In this document: piece after piece, positions 45,979-54,189 of the stretch
How positions within the stretch are numbered: the first letter of the stretch is position 1
Layout: the number at the start of each line of letters is the position of its first letter
Source of the DNA: Flavobacteriaceae bacterium
Lineage (GTDB): Bacteria; Bacteroidota; Bacteroidia; Flavobacteriales; Flavobacteriaceae
Assembly (NCBI GenBank): GCA_947491985.1
Contig: CANLLR010000002.1
Coordinates: 62,001 to 126,000, forward strand
Length of the DNA: 64,000 nucleotides
Reading direction: 5' to 3'
Notes under the pieces: generated by a model
Told to the model about the DNA's origin: nothing
Database searches by the model: none
Seen by the model: the letters and a program-made list of their open reading frames with translations, nothing else
Position numbers and translations under genes: made by a program

Positions 45979-46469
45979 AGTTCGGTAGCATCGTGTGGAT
46001 TCATTTTTCCTGCCAACACCAAACTCAATTGTTTGCGTCGCAAAGCAGCTTCGTAACGCATTTTTTCTTCTTCGGTTTGCGGATCAATTTGTGGGACTTC
46101 TACCGGATTACCCGATTCGTCAACAGCGACAAAAGTATAAATCGCTTCGTTAGCTTTCGAACGAATACCCGATTCACGATCTTCAATCCACACATCCAAA
46201 AAAATCTCCATCGAAGTACGAAATGCACGAGAAACTTTTGCCTCCACAGTAACCACGCTTCCCAACGGAATCGATCGGTTAAACGCCACGTGATTTACCG
46301 AAGCCGTAACGGTAATACGTCGCGAATGACGTCGAGCCGAAATACTCGCTGCACGGTCCATTCTCGCTAGCAATTCACCACCAAATAAGTTGTTCAAAGG
46401 ATTGGTTTCGCTTGGTAAAACCAAATCGGTCAATATCGTTAACGAATCAATAGGATGTTTCGGAGTCAT
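45960..46469 (-). CDS. Acyl-CoA thioesterase (hotdog fold, YciA/BFIT type)
   Basis: A 169-residue single hotdog domain. The conserved opening of the YciA/acyl-CoA hydrolase group is present: TDLVLPSETNPLNNLFGGELLARMD, with the catalytic Asp region, then VTASVNHVAFNRSIPLGSVVTVEAKV. It hydrolyses acyl-CoA to free acid and CoA in the cytoplasm; chain length is not predictable. It has its own promoter and is convergent to the T9SS gene. Confidence 0.9.
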   Translation of the reverse strand: MTPKHPIDSLTILTDLVLPSETNPLNNLFGGELLARMDRAASISARRHSRRITVTASVNHVAFNRSIPLGSVVTVEAKVSRAFRTSMEIFLDVWIEDRESGIRSKANEAIYTFVAVDESGNPVEVPQIDPQTEEEKMRYEAALRRKQLSLVLAGKMNPHDATELKALFT

Positions 46470-46540
46470 AGTTTTTTTATTTAGCTGGCACTTTGTTCGC
46501 TGCGCTCAGGTTATTCAGTTCGCCCTTATCGGCTTGGGTA

Positions 46541-46548
46541 CAAAGGTA
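46541..46548 (-). promoter_or_regulatory. -7 element for the thioesterase gene
   Basis: TACCTTTG on the minus strand, matching TAnnTTTG, about 70 bp upstream of the ATG. The -33 box is not clear. Confidence 0.4.
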
Positions 46549-46559
46549 TTTATTTTTTA

Positions 46560-46660
46560 GAAGCTATTTCCCGCCATCCGCTTTATCTTTTTTGTTTTTT
46601 TCTTCGCAAGCTCCGTCAAAACAAAAAAGGATACCGCTTTCTGTCGGGGCTAAAAAAACG
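46560..46660. repeat. Flavobacterium-type dispersed intergenic repeat with long hairpin
   Basis: Contains a 12-bp perfect stem (cttttttgtttt 46587-46598 / aaaacaaaaaag 46618-46629) flanked by gctatttcccgccatccgc and accgctttctgtcggggc. I remember near-identical sequences between genes in many Flavobacterium genomes; whether they are mobile, terminators or RNA elements is not known to me. It fills most of the 218-bp gap here. Confidence 0.6.
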
Positions 46661-46687
46661 CCCTATTTTCATAAGACGTTTGTAATT

Positions 46688-47632
46688 TTATAATTCCTGA
46701 ATCAGCAACCACGCTTCTTTATTGTGTTTTTTTTGAATACTATCCATTTGCTTTTGTGCTTCGGTATATGATGAGTAACTGCCATATACTACTGGATACA
46801 AACCATTTTTATTTTGTTCCACACGTCGTGCAGGATAACCCAATCGAATAAGTGCATTATAAGCACGAATCGCATTGTTCTCCGAACGAAACGCACCTGC
46901 AACCACATGGTACGGCATTTTTCCTTCCGAAACCGTTAACGTTACTGATGGCAACGGATTCGATATAAAAAAAGTAGCTTCTTGTATTTTTTGTTCGACT
47001 TGCTTTTGCACTTTCGTTTGCACCGCTAAAGTCTCTTGTTGAATTTTGTTTTGGTAATATTCGTTGCCAAAATAACCACCTGTTCCAAGCAATCCAGCGC
47101 CTAAAATAAAAATCGCAGCATACTTGATAAAAGGAGCTGAACTTCTTTTTTCTGGTATAAATTGAATGGGTGCTTTTTCTGAAACAATTTCCACTTCTTG
47201 TGGCACCGCTTCGCGTTTCACCGATGGTGATACATAAGAGGTCAATCCGAAGGAAGACGTTAAATAATTAACCTGGTCATAAGGTGTAAACACCAAATTT
47301 TGTTCAGCATTGACTGCAATTTCCCCCACATTTTTTAAAGCAATCGCACCAAAATCATGCAATTTGTTTTTCCATGTTGCTACTTGACTTTCGATAACAG
47401 CCACAGCGACTTCGTAAGACATTTTTTCTGATTGCGCAATGTGATTGGCCAACAAACCGTCGTTGTTTTTTACATGCGCGTTAAACGACACCAATTTTTT
47501 TGGGGGATAAAACGAATGCGAATTTTCATGCAATTGCGCCGATTGAATTTCGGTCAAAAAAGCACCAAAACCCGGAACCGTTACACATTGGTAACGATAC
47601 AATAATTGCGAAATGTAGTAGTCCATCTTCAT
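46688..47632 (-). CDS. HU-CCDC81-like and SPOR domain membrane protein
   Basis: 314 residues. The first 130 residues match the HU-CCDC81-type module (YISQLLYRYQCVTVPGFGAFL, FGAIALKNVGEIAV), an HU/IHF-like fold. A membrane helix follows at about 171-188 and the C-terminal 75 residues are a SPOR domain (YHVVAGAFRSENNAIRAYN, YPVVYGSYSSYTEAQKQM), which binds septal peptidoglycan stripped of stem peptides. The layout puts the HU-like part in the cytoplasm and SPOR in the periplasm. A second ATG two codons in is an alternative start, as transcription may begin almost at the first ATG. Confidence 0.87.
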   Translation of the reverse strand: MKMDYYISQLLYRYQCVTVPGFGAFLTEIQSAQLHENSHSFYPPKKLVSFNAHVKNNDGLLANHIAQSEKMSYEVAVAVIESQVATWKNKLHDFGAIALKNVGEIAVNAEQNLVFTPYDQVNYLTSSFGLTSYVSPSVKREAVPQEVEIVSEKAPIQFIPEKRSSAPFIKYAAIFILGAGLLGTGGYFGNEYYQNKIQQETLAVQTKVQKQVEQKIQEATFFISNPLPSVTLTVSEGKMPYHVVAGAFRSENNAIRAYNALIRLGYPARRVEQNKNGLYPVVYGSYSSYTEAQKQMDSIQKKHNKEAWLLIQEL

Positions 47633-47637
47633 AATCA

Positions 47638-47668
47638 CAAATTTATATAATTAATACGGATACCAAAA
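47638..47668 (-). promoter_or_regulatory. Promoter of the HU-SPOR gene
   Basis: On the minus strand TTTTG, 18 bp, TAAATTTG, very close to consensus. The predicted RNA start falls on or next to the first ATG, so the message may be leaderless or use the second ATG. Confidence 0.7.
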
Positions 47669-47682
47669 TTTTATGAACAAAC

Positions 47683-47717
47683 TTTGTTAACAAATTTAAA
47701 AAATCTGCTTACTTTTG
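47683..47717 (+). promoter_or_regulatory. Promoter of dprA
   Basis: TTTG (47683-47686), 23 bp, TACTTTTG (47710-47717). It lies back to back with the HU-SPOR promoter and excludes a longer dprA reading frame. Confidence 0.6.
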
Positions 47718-47756
47718 ATTTTCACTATTTTATACAAACCATACAGCCAGATTTTA

Positions 47757-48866
47757 ATGAACGATACCGAATTATTGCACCTTTTGGCCTTGCTAAAGGT
47801 CGATGGAGTAGGCGATATCATCGCAAAAAAACTCCTCAATCACTTTGGAAACGCACAAACCATTTTCCAAATTAAAGCTTCAAAACTGACTTCTATTGAC
47901 GGAATTGGTCAGCAGCTTCTCAAAAAATTAAAAGACAAATCGGTTTTTGAAAAAGCAGCAGCCGAATTCGATTACATCAAAAGCAACAACATTCAAGTTT
48001 GTTTTTACCAAGACGATAACTATCCAGAACGCTTAAAACACTGCATTGACGGTCCGGTTTTATTGTTCTATACTGGAAACATTCATTGGAATACACGCAA
48101 AATAATCAGCATTGTAGGCACACGACAAATAACGTCGTATGGCACCGAATTTTGCAAAAAATTGATCGAAGATTTAGCGCCACTTAATCCCATTATCGTG
48201 AGCGGATTTGCTTATGGCGTTGATATTGTTGCACATCAGGCTGCAATGGACCACAATTTGCAAACTATTGGAGTTTTAGCACACGGAATGAATCAGATTT
48301 ATCCCAAAAATCATAAAAAGTACATTGCTAAAATGGAGCAGAATGGCGGATTTATGACTGAGTTTTGGAGTGATTCCAGTCCCGAAAAAGAAAATTTTGT
48401 CAAACGCAACCGAATTGTTGCTGGAATTGCTGAAGCGACCATCGTAATTGAAAGTGCTGAAAAAGGAGGTTCGCTCATCACGGCAAACTTAGCCAATGAC
48501 TACAATCGCGATGTGTTTGCAGTTCCAGGCAGAACCTCAGATAAATTAAGTCAAGGTTGTAATTCGTTAATCAAAACGCAACGTGCGCATTTGTTGACTT
48601 CGGCTGCCGATGTGTTGTATATTTTGAATTGGGAATTGACTTCTTCGCTAACCAACGACAAGGTAATTCAAAAACAATTGTTTATTTCGTTAGAACCCGA
48701 CGAACAAAAAATTTATGATTATTTATTACAAAACGGAAAACAATTGCTAGATATCATTGCCATTGAATGTGATTTTCCTATTTTTAAAATTTCATCTATT
48801 TTATTGAATATGGAATTGAAAGGGGTGCTTCGACCGTTGCCAGGGAAATTGTTTGAGGCGGTTTGA
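47757..48866 (+). CDS. dprA: DNA-processing protein DprA
   Basis: Loads RecA on incoming single-stranded DNA in natural transformation. 369 residues with an N-terminal helix-hairpin-helix part (LLALLKVDGVGDIIAKKLL), the central Rossmann-like DprA domain (ISIVGTRQITSYGTEFCKKL, VSGFAYGVDIVAHQAAM, VFAVPGRTSDKLSQGCNSLI) and a C-terminal winged helix. The ATG giving MNDTELLHLL is preferred over one 14 codons upstream that would lie within the promoter. It stands divergent from the HU-SPOR gene; no other competence genes are adjacent. Confidence 0.95.
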   Translation: MNDTELLHLLALLKVDGVGDIIAKKLLNHFGNAQTIFQIKASKLTSIDGIGQQLLKKLKDKSVFEKAAAEFDYIKSNNIQVCFYQDDNYPERLKHCIDGPVLLFYTGNIHWNTRKIISIVGTRQITSYGTEFCKKLIEDLAPLNPIIVSGFAYGVDIVAHQAAMDHNLQTIGVLAHGMNQIYPKNHKKYIAKMEQNGGFMTEFWSDSSPEKENFVKRNRIVAGIAEATIVIESAEKGGSLITANLANDYNRDVFAVPGRTSDKLSQGCNSLIKTQRAHLLTSAADVLYILNWELTSSLTNDKVIQKQLFISLEPDEQKIYDYLLQNGKQLLDIIAIECDFPIFKISSILLNMELKGVLRPLPGKLFEAV

Positions 48867-48876
48867 AATTATGATT

Positions 48877-49526
48877 TTAGTAATAAACACCATCGTAATA
48901 AACGGTTTTTTCAGTCCATTTTTCATTTATTTTTTTTACGAGAACAGAAAAATGGTTAATAGAAGAAAATCCAAGTTGTCCATTACCTATTTCAAAACTT
49001 ATAAATGCGTTTTCTGAATCTATAATCAGGGGCTTCGATATATATATATTATTAATTTTTTTGTAAGAATACTGTATGCGTTTGTATTTATTATCTTTCT
49101 TAAATCTTCAAATTTCAACAAACTGATAGGTCTCTTAAAATCTTGAACTTTCCAATGATATTGTGGCTCATTAATTATTTCGTTTTTGATTTTAACAATT
49201 TGAAGACTATCTAAAAAATACATGTTTTGAATGTCACCTCGCTTGTGAATCTTGTCAATTGATTTATGCTCTTCATATGAATACAGGTAAGTATCGAACG
49301 ATTTTTTTTTTGCTAACGCCTCTTTAATCAAGACAATTTCAAAATCTTTATAACTATTGTATATTTCTTTCGTTAACTCTTCATTTAAAAAATCATTAAT
49401 AATGTCTATTTCATCATTGCTGAGATTATCATTTTTTACGACTAATAGTGACTTTGCATCATTTTGAGTTGAAACACATGATGTCAGAAGGATTATAACA
49501 GTTAAGATGTATGGACAGTATTTCAT
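48877..49526 (-). pseudogene. Frameshifted lipoprotein gene
   Basis: The 5' frame encodes a lipoprotein signal (MKYCPYILTVIILLTSC, lipobox LTSC) and about 140 more residues, then runs out of frame and stops at 49026. Another frame continues with sensible protein (SKPLIIDSENAFISFEIG and further to VYYDGVYY) up to a stop at 48877. Adding one A to the AAA run at 49096-49098 (TTT on the plus strand) joins both parts into a 216-residue protein. Either a one-base deletion or a sequencing error explains this. The reconstructed protein is not a family I know. Confidence 0.75.
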
Positions 49527-49532
49527 AGTAAA

Positions 49533-50048
49533 TCAATTACAAGGCATGTCACTTACTATTACTTCTGAACTAACTATTCCTCGGAAATTATCTAATTTTA
49601 AATTTTGATTATATAATTGAGCAAACTCTTCTGTCATTACATATTTTAAAAGTTTAACAGAACTGTATCCCTCTTTTTCTTGAAGAATTAAATTAAAGAA
49701 AGTTTTATAATCGCTTTCTGAATGTTCAACCCTAAAAGTGTAGTTTATTTTTCCCAAAGTATCAATAACTTGCCTGATTTCATCATACTTAATGACACCA
49801 ATAGTATTTGAAACTCTTAGAGACCTGTTTTCAGTAGGATTTAAATTCGTAAAAATATTATTTCTATTCAATATCCTAGATAATTTATTTGTTACGGCTT
49901 GTGCTTTCACTCCTGTTAGTGTTTCTATCTCAATATTTCTCCGGTTTTGTTGTATGTTTTCTTCGTATAGATCTTACTCACATCCAGAAAAAAAGAAAGT
50001 AATTATTAGTATAAAATAGGTGACGATTTTTTTTAAAAAGTTTTTCAT
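49533..50048 (-). pseudogene. Lipoprotein gene with in-frame stop after the lipobox
   Basis: Starting at 50048 the frame reads MKNFLKKIVTYFILIITFF, then FSGCE and a TAA at 49974-49976. After it the same frame continues without interruption for 147 codons (DLYEENIQQNRRNIEIETL and on) to the stop at 49533. So a lipoprotein of about 171 residues has been cut by one nonsense codon directly after the acylated Cys. The shorter frame starting at GTG 49910 would lack any export signal. Neighbour of the frameshifted lipoprotein gene on the same strand, six bases away. Confidence 0.75.
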
Positions 50049-50133
50049 AAAAAGTTGGTTTATAATACGATTCTCATTTAGAACAAATTATTTTCAAACC
50101 TAGCTTAAATAAGTTAATTGAATACACGTATAA

Positions 50134-51114
50134 TTACGTGTTTTTTACGAACCCCAATTTTTCTCTCACTCTTCCCAAAACACCATCAGCAATCGCATTT
50201 GCTTTTGCCGCGCCTTGTTGCAGCAGAGTGTCAACTTCTTCTAGATGATTCATATAGTAATTGTATTTTTCTCTTTCCGTTTTGAATGTATCACAAAGCA
50301 GTTCAAAAAGGGCTTGTTTGGCATGACCGTAACCGTAATTTCCTCCGAGATAATTTTGACGCATTTCGGCAATTTGTGCTTCATTGGCAACCAATTTATA
50401 AATGCCAAAAATGTTGCAAGTGTCAGGGTTTTTAGGTTCTTCCAAAGGCGTGCTGTCACTTTCTATGCTCATAATTTGTTTGCGAAGCGCTTTATCGTCT
50501 AAAAAGATATTGATGATATTGCCACGCGATTTACTCATTTTACCACCATCTGTTCCAGGTACATACATGGTTTCTTGTTGAATAATCGGTTCGGGCAACA
50601 CAAACGTTTCACCCATTTGATGATTGAAACGGGAAGCGACATCACGAGTGATTTCAATGTGTTGCAATTGGTCTTTTCCTACCGGAACAAATTCGGCGTC
50701 GTACAACAAAATATCTGCAGCCATTAGCATCGGATACGAAAACAAACCAGCGTTGACATCTTCCAAACGGTCGGATTTGTCTTTAAAAGAATGTGCTAAT
50801 GTTAAGCGTTGAAACGGAAAAAAACAGCTCAAATACCAAGACAATTCGGCGGTTTGAGGCACATCTGATTGACGGTAAAAAAGTACTTTATTGACATCCA
50901 ATCCACACGCTAACCATACTGCTGCAGTGCTGTAAGTATTGTTTCTAAGTTCCTCTCCGTTTTTTATTTGTGTAATCGAATGCAAATCGGCTATAAAAAG
51001 AAACGATTGGTTTGTTTCTTTTTCAGATAATGCGATTGCAGGTAGAATTGCGCCTAATAAATTGCCTAAATGAGGAGTGCCTGTGCTTTGAATACCAGTG
51101 AGAATTTTTGCCAT
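50134..51114 (-). CDS. trpS: Tryptophanyl-tRNA synthetase
   Basis: Class I synthetase, 326 residues. The HIGH-like element is TPHLGN in GIQSTGTPHLGNLLGAI and the KMSKS loop is GGKMSKSRGN. PVGKDQLQHIEITRDVASRFN is the tryptophan-pocket block. It stands alone. A hairpin (ACACGTA / TACGTGT) overlaps the stop codon. Confidence 0.97.
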   Translation of the reverse strand: MAKILTGIQSTGTPHLGNLLGAILPAIALSEKETNQSFLFIADLHSITQIKNGEELRNNTYSTAAVWLACGLDVNKVLFYRQSDVPQTAELSWYLSCFFPFQRLTLAHSFKDKSDRLEDVNAGLFSYPMLMAADILLYDAEFVPVGKDQLQHIEITRDVASRFNHQMGETFVLPEPIIQQETMYVPGTDGGKMSKSRGNIINIFLDDKALRKQIMSIESDSTPLEEPKNPDTCNIFGIYKLVANEAQIAEMRQNYLGGNYGYGHAKQALFELLCDTFKTEREKYNYYMNHLEEVDTLLQQGAAKANAIADGVLGRVREKLGFVKNT

Positions 51115-51224
51115 TATTTAATAAAAATTTACCGCAAAGTTCGCAAAGATTTTCGCAAAGTCCGCAAGTTGGAGTAAAAAACAAAGTTAAACACGAATTT
51201 CACAAAATTTCATAAAAATTCAAT

Positions 51225-51232
51225 TATTTTTG
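51225..51232 (+). promoter_or_regulatory. Candidate -7 element for the first plsC-like gene
   Basis: TATTTTTG only five bases before the ATG, which would make a leaderless or nearly leaderless message. No -33 TTG at the right distance. The space before it carries cgcaaag-type short repeats (51131-51166). Confidence 0.35.
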
Positions 51233-51237
51233 ATGCT

Positions 51238-51975
51238 ATGAGAGCAGTTAAAATTATTTTTTGGATACTTTGGCGGGTTTGGTTTTACGTGGTGATGGGT
51301 GTAATAATAGTAATTTTATTTCCGTTACTTATTATTTCGATACTTTCTGAAAAATTTTATCCAATGTTTTTTACGTTGGCTCGAATTTGGGCAAAAGGCG
51401 TTTTGTTTGGTTCCGGATTTTATTATACGATTGAAAGAGAACAAGAAATAGTTCCTGGAAACAGTTACATGTTTGTAGCCAATCATACTTCGATGACCGA
51501 TATTATGTTGATGTTGGTGACGGTCAAAAATCCGTTTGTATTTGTGGGAAAAAAAGAGTTGGCTAAGATTCCGTTGTTCGGATTTTTCTATAAACGTACG
51601 TGCATATTAGTCGATCGAAGCAGTTCAAAAAGCCGAATGGAGGTTTTTGCAAGAGCACAAAAACGATTGCATCAAGGATTGAGTATTTGTATTTTTCCAG
51701 AAGGAGGAGTGCCTGATGAGTCTATTTTGCTTGACGAGTTTAAAGATGGTGCTTTTCGATTGGCGATAGAACATCAAATACCGATAGTTCCATTAACTTT
51801 TCCAGATAATAAAAAAAGGATGTCGTATACTTTTTTGAGTGGAAGTCCCGGAAAAATGCGCGCTAAAATGCATCGTTTTGTTAGTACGGAAGGAAAAACT
51901 TTAGAAGATAAAAAAATCGTAAGTGACGAAGTTAGAGCGATTATTTTAGAACAATTAGAACACTATAATAAATAA
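51238..51975 (+). CDS. 1-acyl-sn-glycerol-3-phosphate acyltransferase (PlsC-like)
   Basis: 245 residues. A long N-terminal hydrophobic hairpin (residues about 5-38) anchors the enzyme; the acyltransferase motifs are NHTSMTD (His83, Asp88), FVGKKELAKIPLFG and FPEGGVPD. It acylates lysophosphatidate in phospholipid synthesis or a related acceptor. It is a single-gene unit closed by a strong terminator. A second, less similar PlsC-type gene lies at 55835, so specificities may differ. Confidence 0.9.
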   Translation: MRAVKIIFWILWRVWFYVVMGVIIVILFPLLIISILSEKFYPMFFTLARIWAKGVLFGSGFYYTIEREQEIVPGNSYMFVANHTSMTDIMLMLVTVKNPFVFVGKKELAKIPLFGFFYKRTCILVDRSSSKSRMEVFARAQKRLHQGLSICIFPEGGVPDESILLDEFKDGAFRLAIEHQIPIVPLTFPDNKKRMSYTFLSGSPGKMRAKMHRFVSTEGKTLEDKKIVSDEVRAIILEQLEHYNK

Positions 51976-51977
51976 AA

Positions 51978-52004
51978 AAGAGTGCTTAACTAAAGCACTC
52001 TTTT
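51978..52004. terminator. Bidirectional terminator
   Basis: AAGAGTGCTT (51978-51987) pairs with AAGCACTCTT (51993-52002) with A and T tracts outside. It separates the PlsC gene from the convergent barrel gene. Confidence 0.85.
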
Positions 52005-52061
52005 CCGTTATTACTCGAAAGCAATAACACTACATAATTAACTTTAAACAATCTAACCTAA

Positions 52062-53636
52062 TTAAAAATGATAACTAATTCCTGAATATACTCCAAACAC
52101 ATAAGGCTTGAAATCGCCTGCTCCTGAGGAATACGTGTTGATTTGGTATTTAAACAAAGGCTCAACTCGAGCATCAAATCGTTTTAAAAACGAGTATTTT
52201 AAACCCAAGCCAATATTGGTGCTAAAATGTACTTTATTCAAATTATTTGCTTCTCCGATTTTCATGGTAAAACCAGGTGTTTTTAAAAACACATCGTTAT
52301 CGTTTAAAAATAAAGTACTCATTCCGCCTATCAAATCAATTCCAAATTTTTTGGAAAGGATTTTATAGGAAGCTTCAAAAGGCACTTCGATATAGGACAT
52401 ACGTTGGTTTAAAGTGCCTTCAAATTTATCTTCTATAATTCTGCCAAAACTTGGTGTGACATTATTTAAAGGATCAATTTGAATTAACGAACCTTGTAAA
52501 TTGGGAGTTACATTTTGCATTCTACTTGCGCTCGTATTTTGATAAAATATAATACCTTTAGTATCATAATCGGCCGAAAAAGTGTTAACACCAGATCGAA
52601 TATGTAACTTTTTATTTACCGCATAATTAACGCCTAAACCATAGCTATAATTGGCTCCATATACTTTTTCGTTGGCTGCTAATTTTTCGTCTAATGGTGA
52701 GCCGTTAGACATCGAACTAAAATAAATAGGGGCAATGTTTGGCGTAACTTGCCACCTATTTAATTTTTGTTCTTTAACAATTTTCTTTTCTTTTTCATTG
52801 AGCAATTCTTCCAACGCATTAGGTTCAATATTCGCCATTTTAGTTGAATCTATCTTTTTAATTTCGACTATTTTTTTATCTGTGTTTTCAAGAAAAGCAG
52901 GATTTGTTATACGATTATTATTGATGTTGTTTTTATCACTATTTGTGATTGCATTATCGGATGTTTTATCAGCGTTTGTTTGAATAATCGTTTTAGATAT
53001 AATAGCGTCAGATGCAGTTACTGGTTTAATAGTACCCGCCGTTTTATCTTCGGTGAAGGTATTGTTTTTTGTATCGTAACTCGTGTTGGTTGTGTTTGTT
53101 GCAATAGACGTTTTTGTATCCGATTTAAACTCTGTCAATGTTGATTGTTTTTTATCATAATTGGATATTCTCTTTCTATTGTTGGAAACCGAAACTATTG
53201 TTTTATGCTGTAACGCGTTACCTGAACGATGAGTATTGGTTGTATTTTTTTTAATTGAAGTCCTAGGAGTTTCCGTTTTGGTAATGTTCAATTTTGTAAC
53301 GGTGTTTACATCGGAGGCAATACTTTCTTTATTTTTTGTATCAAATGATTTTAAAGTATCAGGTATTTTGTTCTTAGTACGTATTGTATTTTGTTGATTT
53401 ACAGTTGTATTTGGATTATTAGGACTGTTATTAAAAACAGTAGTAAGCAATCCAAAGCCTAAAAATAAAATAGCGGCAACTCCAGAGACTTTCCACCAAA
53501 ACGGAATGACTCTTCGTTTCTTTTTCTTTTCACTCAATTGAGCTTCAATGTTTTTCCACGCCAATTCTGGTGGAGCAACTTCATAGTCTTCCAAATGATC
53601 TTTAAAAAAACGATCTATATTCTTTCTTTCACTCAT
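52062..53636 (-). CDS. Anti-sigma-like N-terminus, single membrane helix and C-terminal outer-membrane beta-barrel
   Basis: 524 residues. Residues 1-42 are polar and helical (FFKDHLEDYEVAPPELAWKN), like the start of proteins encoded after ECF sigma genes in Bacteroidota. A membrane helix follows at about 47-67, then some 225 residues of Thr/Asn/Lys-rich low complexity, and from about 298 a barrel domain with alternating strands ending in GVYSGISYHF, the terminal Phe typical of outer-membrane proteins. It overlaps the sigma gene by four bases. The natural reading is a regulator of that sigma factor that spans the whole envelope. Confidence 0.8.
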   Translation of the reverse strand: MSERKNIDRFFKDHLEDYEVAPPELAWKNIEAQLSEKKKKRRVIPFWWKVSGVAAILFLGFGLLTTVFNNSPNNPNTTVNQQNTIRTKNKIPDTLKSFDTKNKESIASDVNTVTKLNITKTETPRTSIKKNTTNTHRSGNALQHKTIVSVSNNRKRISNYDKKQSTLTEFKSDTKTSIATNTTNTSYDTKNNTFTEDKTAGTIKPVTASDAIISKTIIQTNADKTSDNAITNSDKNNINNNRITNPAFLENTDKKIVEIKKIDSTKMANIEPNALEELLNEKEKKIVKEQKLNRWQVTPNIAPIYFSSMSNGSPLDEKLAANEKVYGANYSYGLGVNYAVNKKLHIRSGVNTFSADYDTKGIIFYQNTSASRMQNVTPNLQGSLIQIDPLNNVTPSFGRIIEDKFEGTLNQRMSYIEVPFEASYKILSKKFGIDLIGGMSTLFLNDNDVFLKTPGFTMKIGEANNLNKVHFSTNIGLGLKYSFLKRFDARVEPLFKYQINTYSSGAGDFKPYVFGVYSGISYHF

Positions 53637-54178
53637 TTTACAGAGGGAATTGTTGAGTTCCCCATATTATGTTCTATTTTTTCTTTCAAAATCATTCGTG
53701 CTCTAGATAAGTTTGATTTTGAGGTGCCAATATTGATATTTAACATTTCGGCTATTTCTTGATGTGAATAACCATCAATGGCAAATAAATTAAAAACCAA
53801 TCGATACCTATCAGGCAATTCTTGTATAATCTTCATTAAGTATTCTAAAGGAACGGCCTCTTCTTCAATTTCAATTTCTTCAGCTTCTGTAACTTCTTCA
53901 TTGACCAATCTTAAAAAAGTTTCTTTTCGGTACAATTGTAATATGTGGTTAATCATTACTCTTTTTAACCATCCATCAAAGGAACCTTTAAACGAGTATA
54001 AGCGTAATTTTTCAAAAATCAACAAAAACCCATCTTGTAAATTATCTTGTGCCTCCGTATAGTTACGAGAATATTTTAAGCATACAGAAAACAATTTTGG
54101 CGCATAGTCTCTATACAATTGTTCCTGCGCTTTTATGTCATTTTTTTTACAATCATTTATGAGTTGTTCTATACTCAA
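53633..54178 (-). CDS. ECF-type RNA polymerase sigma factor
   Basis: 181 residues with region 2 (EQLYRDYAPKLFSVCLKYS, DNLQDGFLLIFEKL) and region 4 (LPDRYRLVFNLFAIDGYSHQEIAEML, then NLSRARMILKEKI). An acidic Glu-rich linker of 20 residues joins them. It directs RNA polymerase to a special promoter set. The overlapping downstream gene probably encodes its anti-sigma partner. A lipoprotein gene lies 11 bases upstream and may be in the same unit. Confidence 0.92.
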   Translation of the reverse strand: MSIEQLINDCKKNDIKAQEQLYRDYAPKLFSVCLKYSRNYTEAQDNLQDGFLLIFEKLRLYSFKGSFDGWLKRVMINHILQLYRKETFLRLVNEEVTEAEEIEIEEEAVPLEYLMKIIQELPDRYRLVFNLFAIDGYSHQEIAEMLNINIGTSKSNLSRARMILKEKIEHNMGNSTIPSVK

Positions 54179-54189
54179 AAGGTTATTTT

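Noticed and set aside
45993..46370. 125-codon plus-strand frame opposite the thioesterase
   Set aside because: Antisense shadow; rich in His, Arg and Ser as expected from the reverse of the real gene.
50124..50141. Hairpin ACACGTA/TACGTGT followed by T6 at the trpS end
   Set aside because: The T run faces the plus strand, where no gene ends; on the trpS strand there is no T tail. Not called a terminator.
51131..51166. cgcaaag repeats before the plsC-like gene, considered as a CRISPR or operator array
   Set aside because: Units are short and irregularly spaced (9 and 12 bp) with no spacers; only simple repeat DNA.
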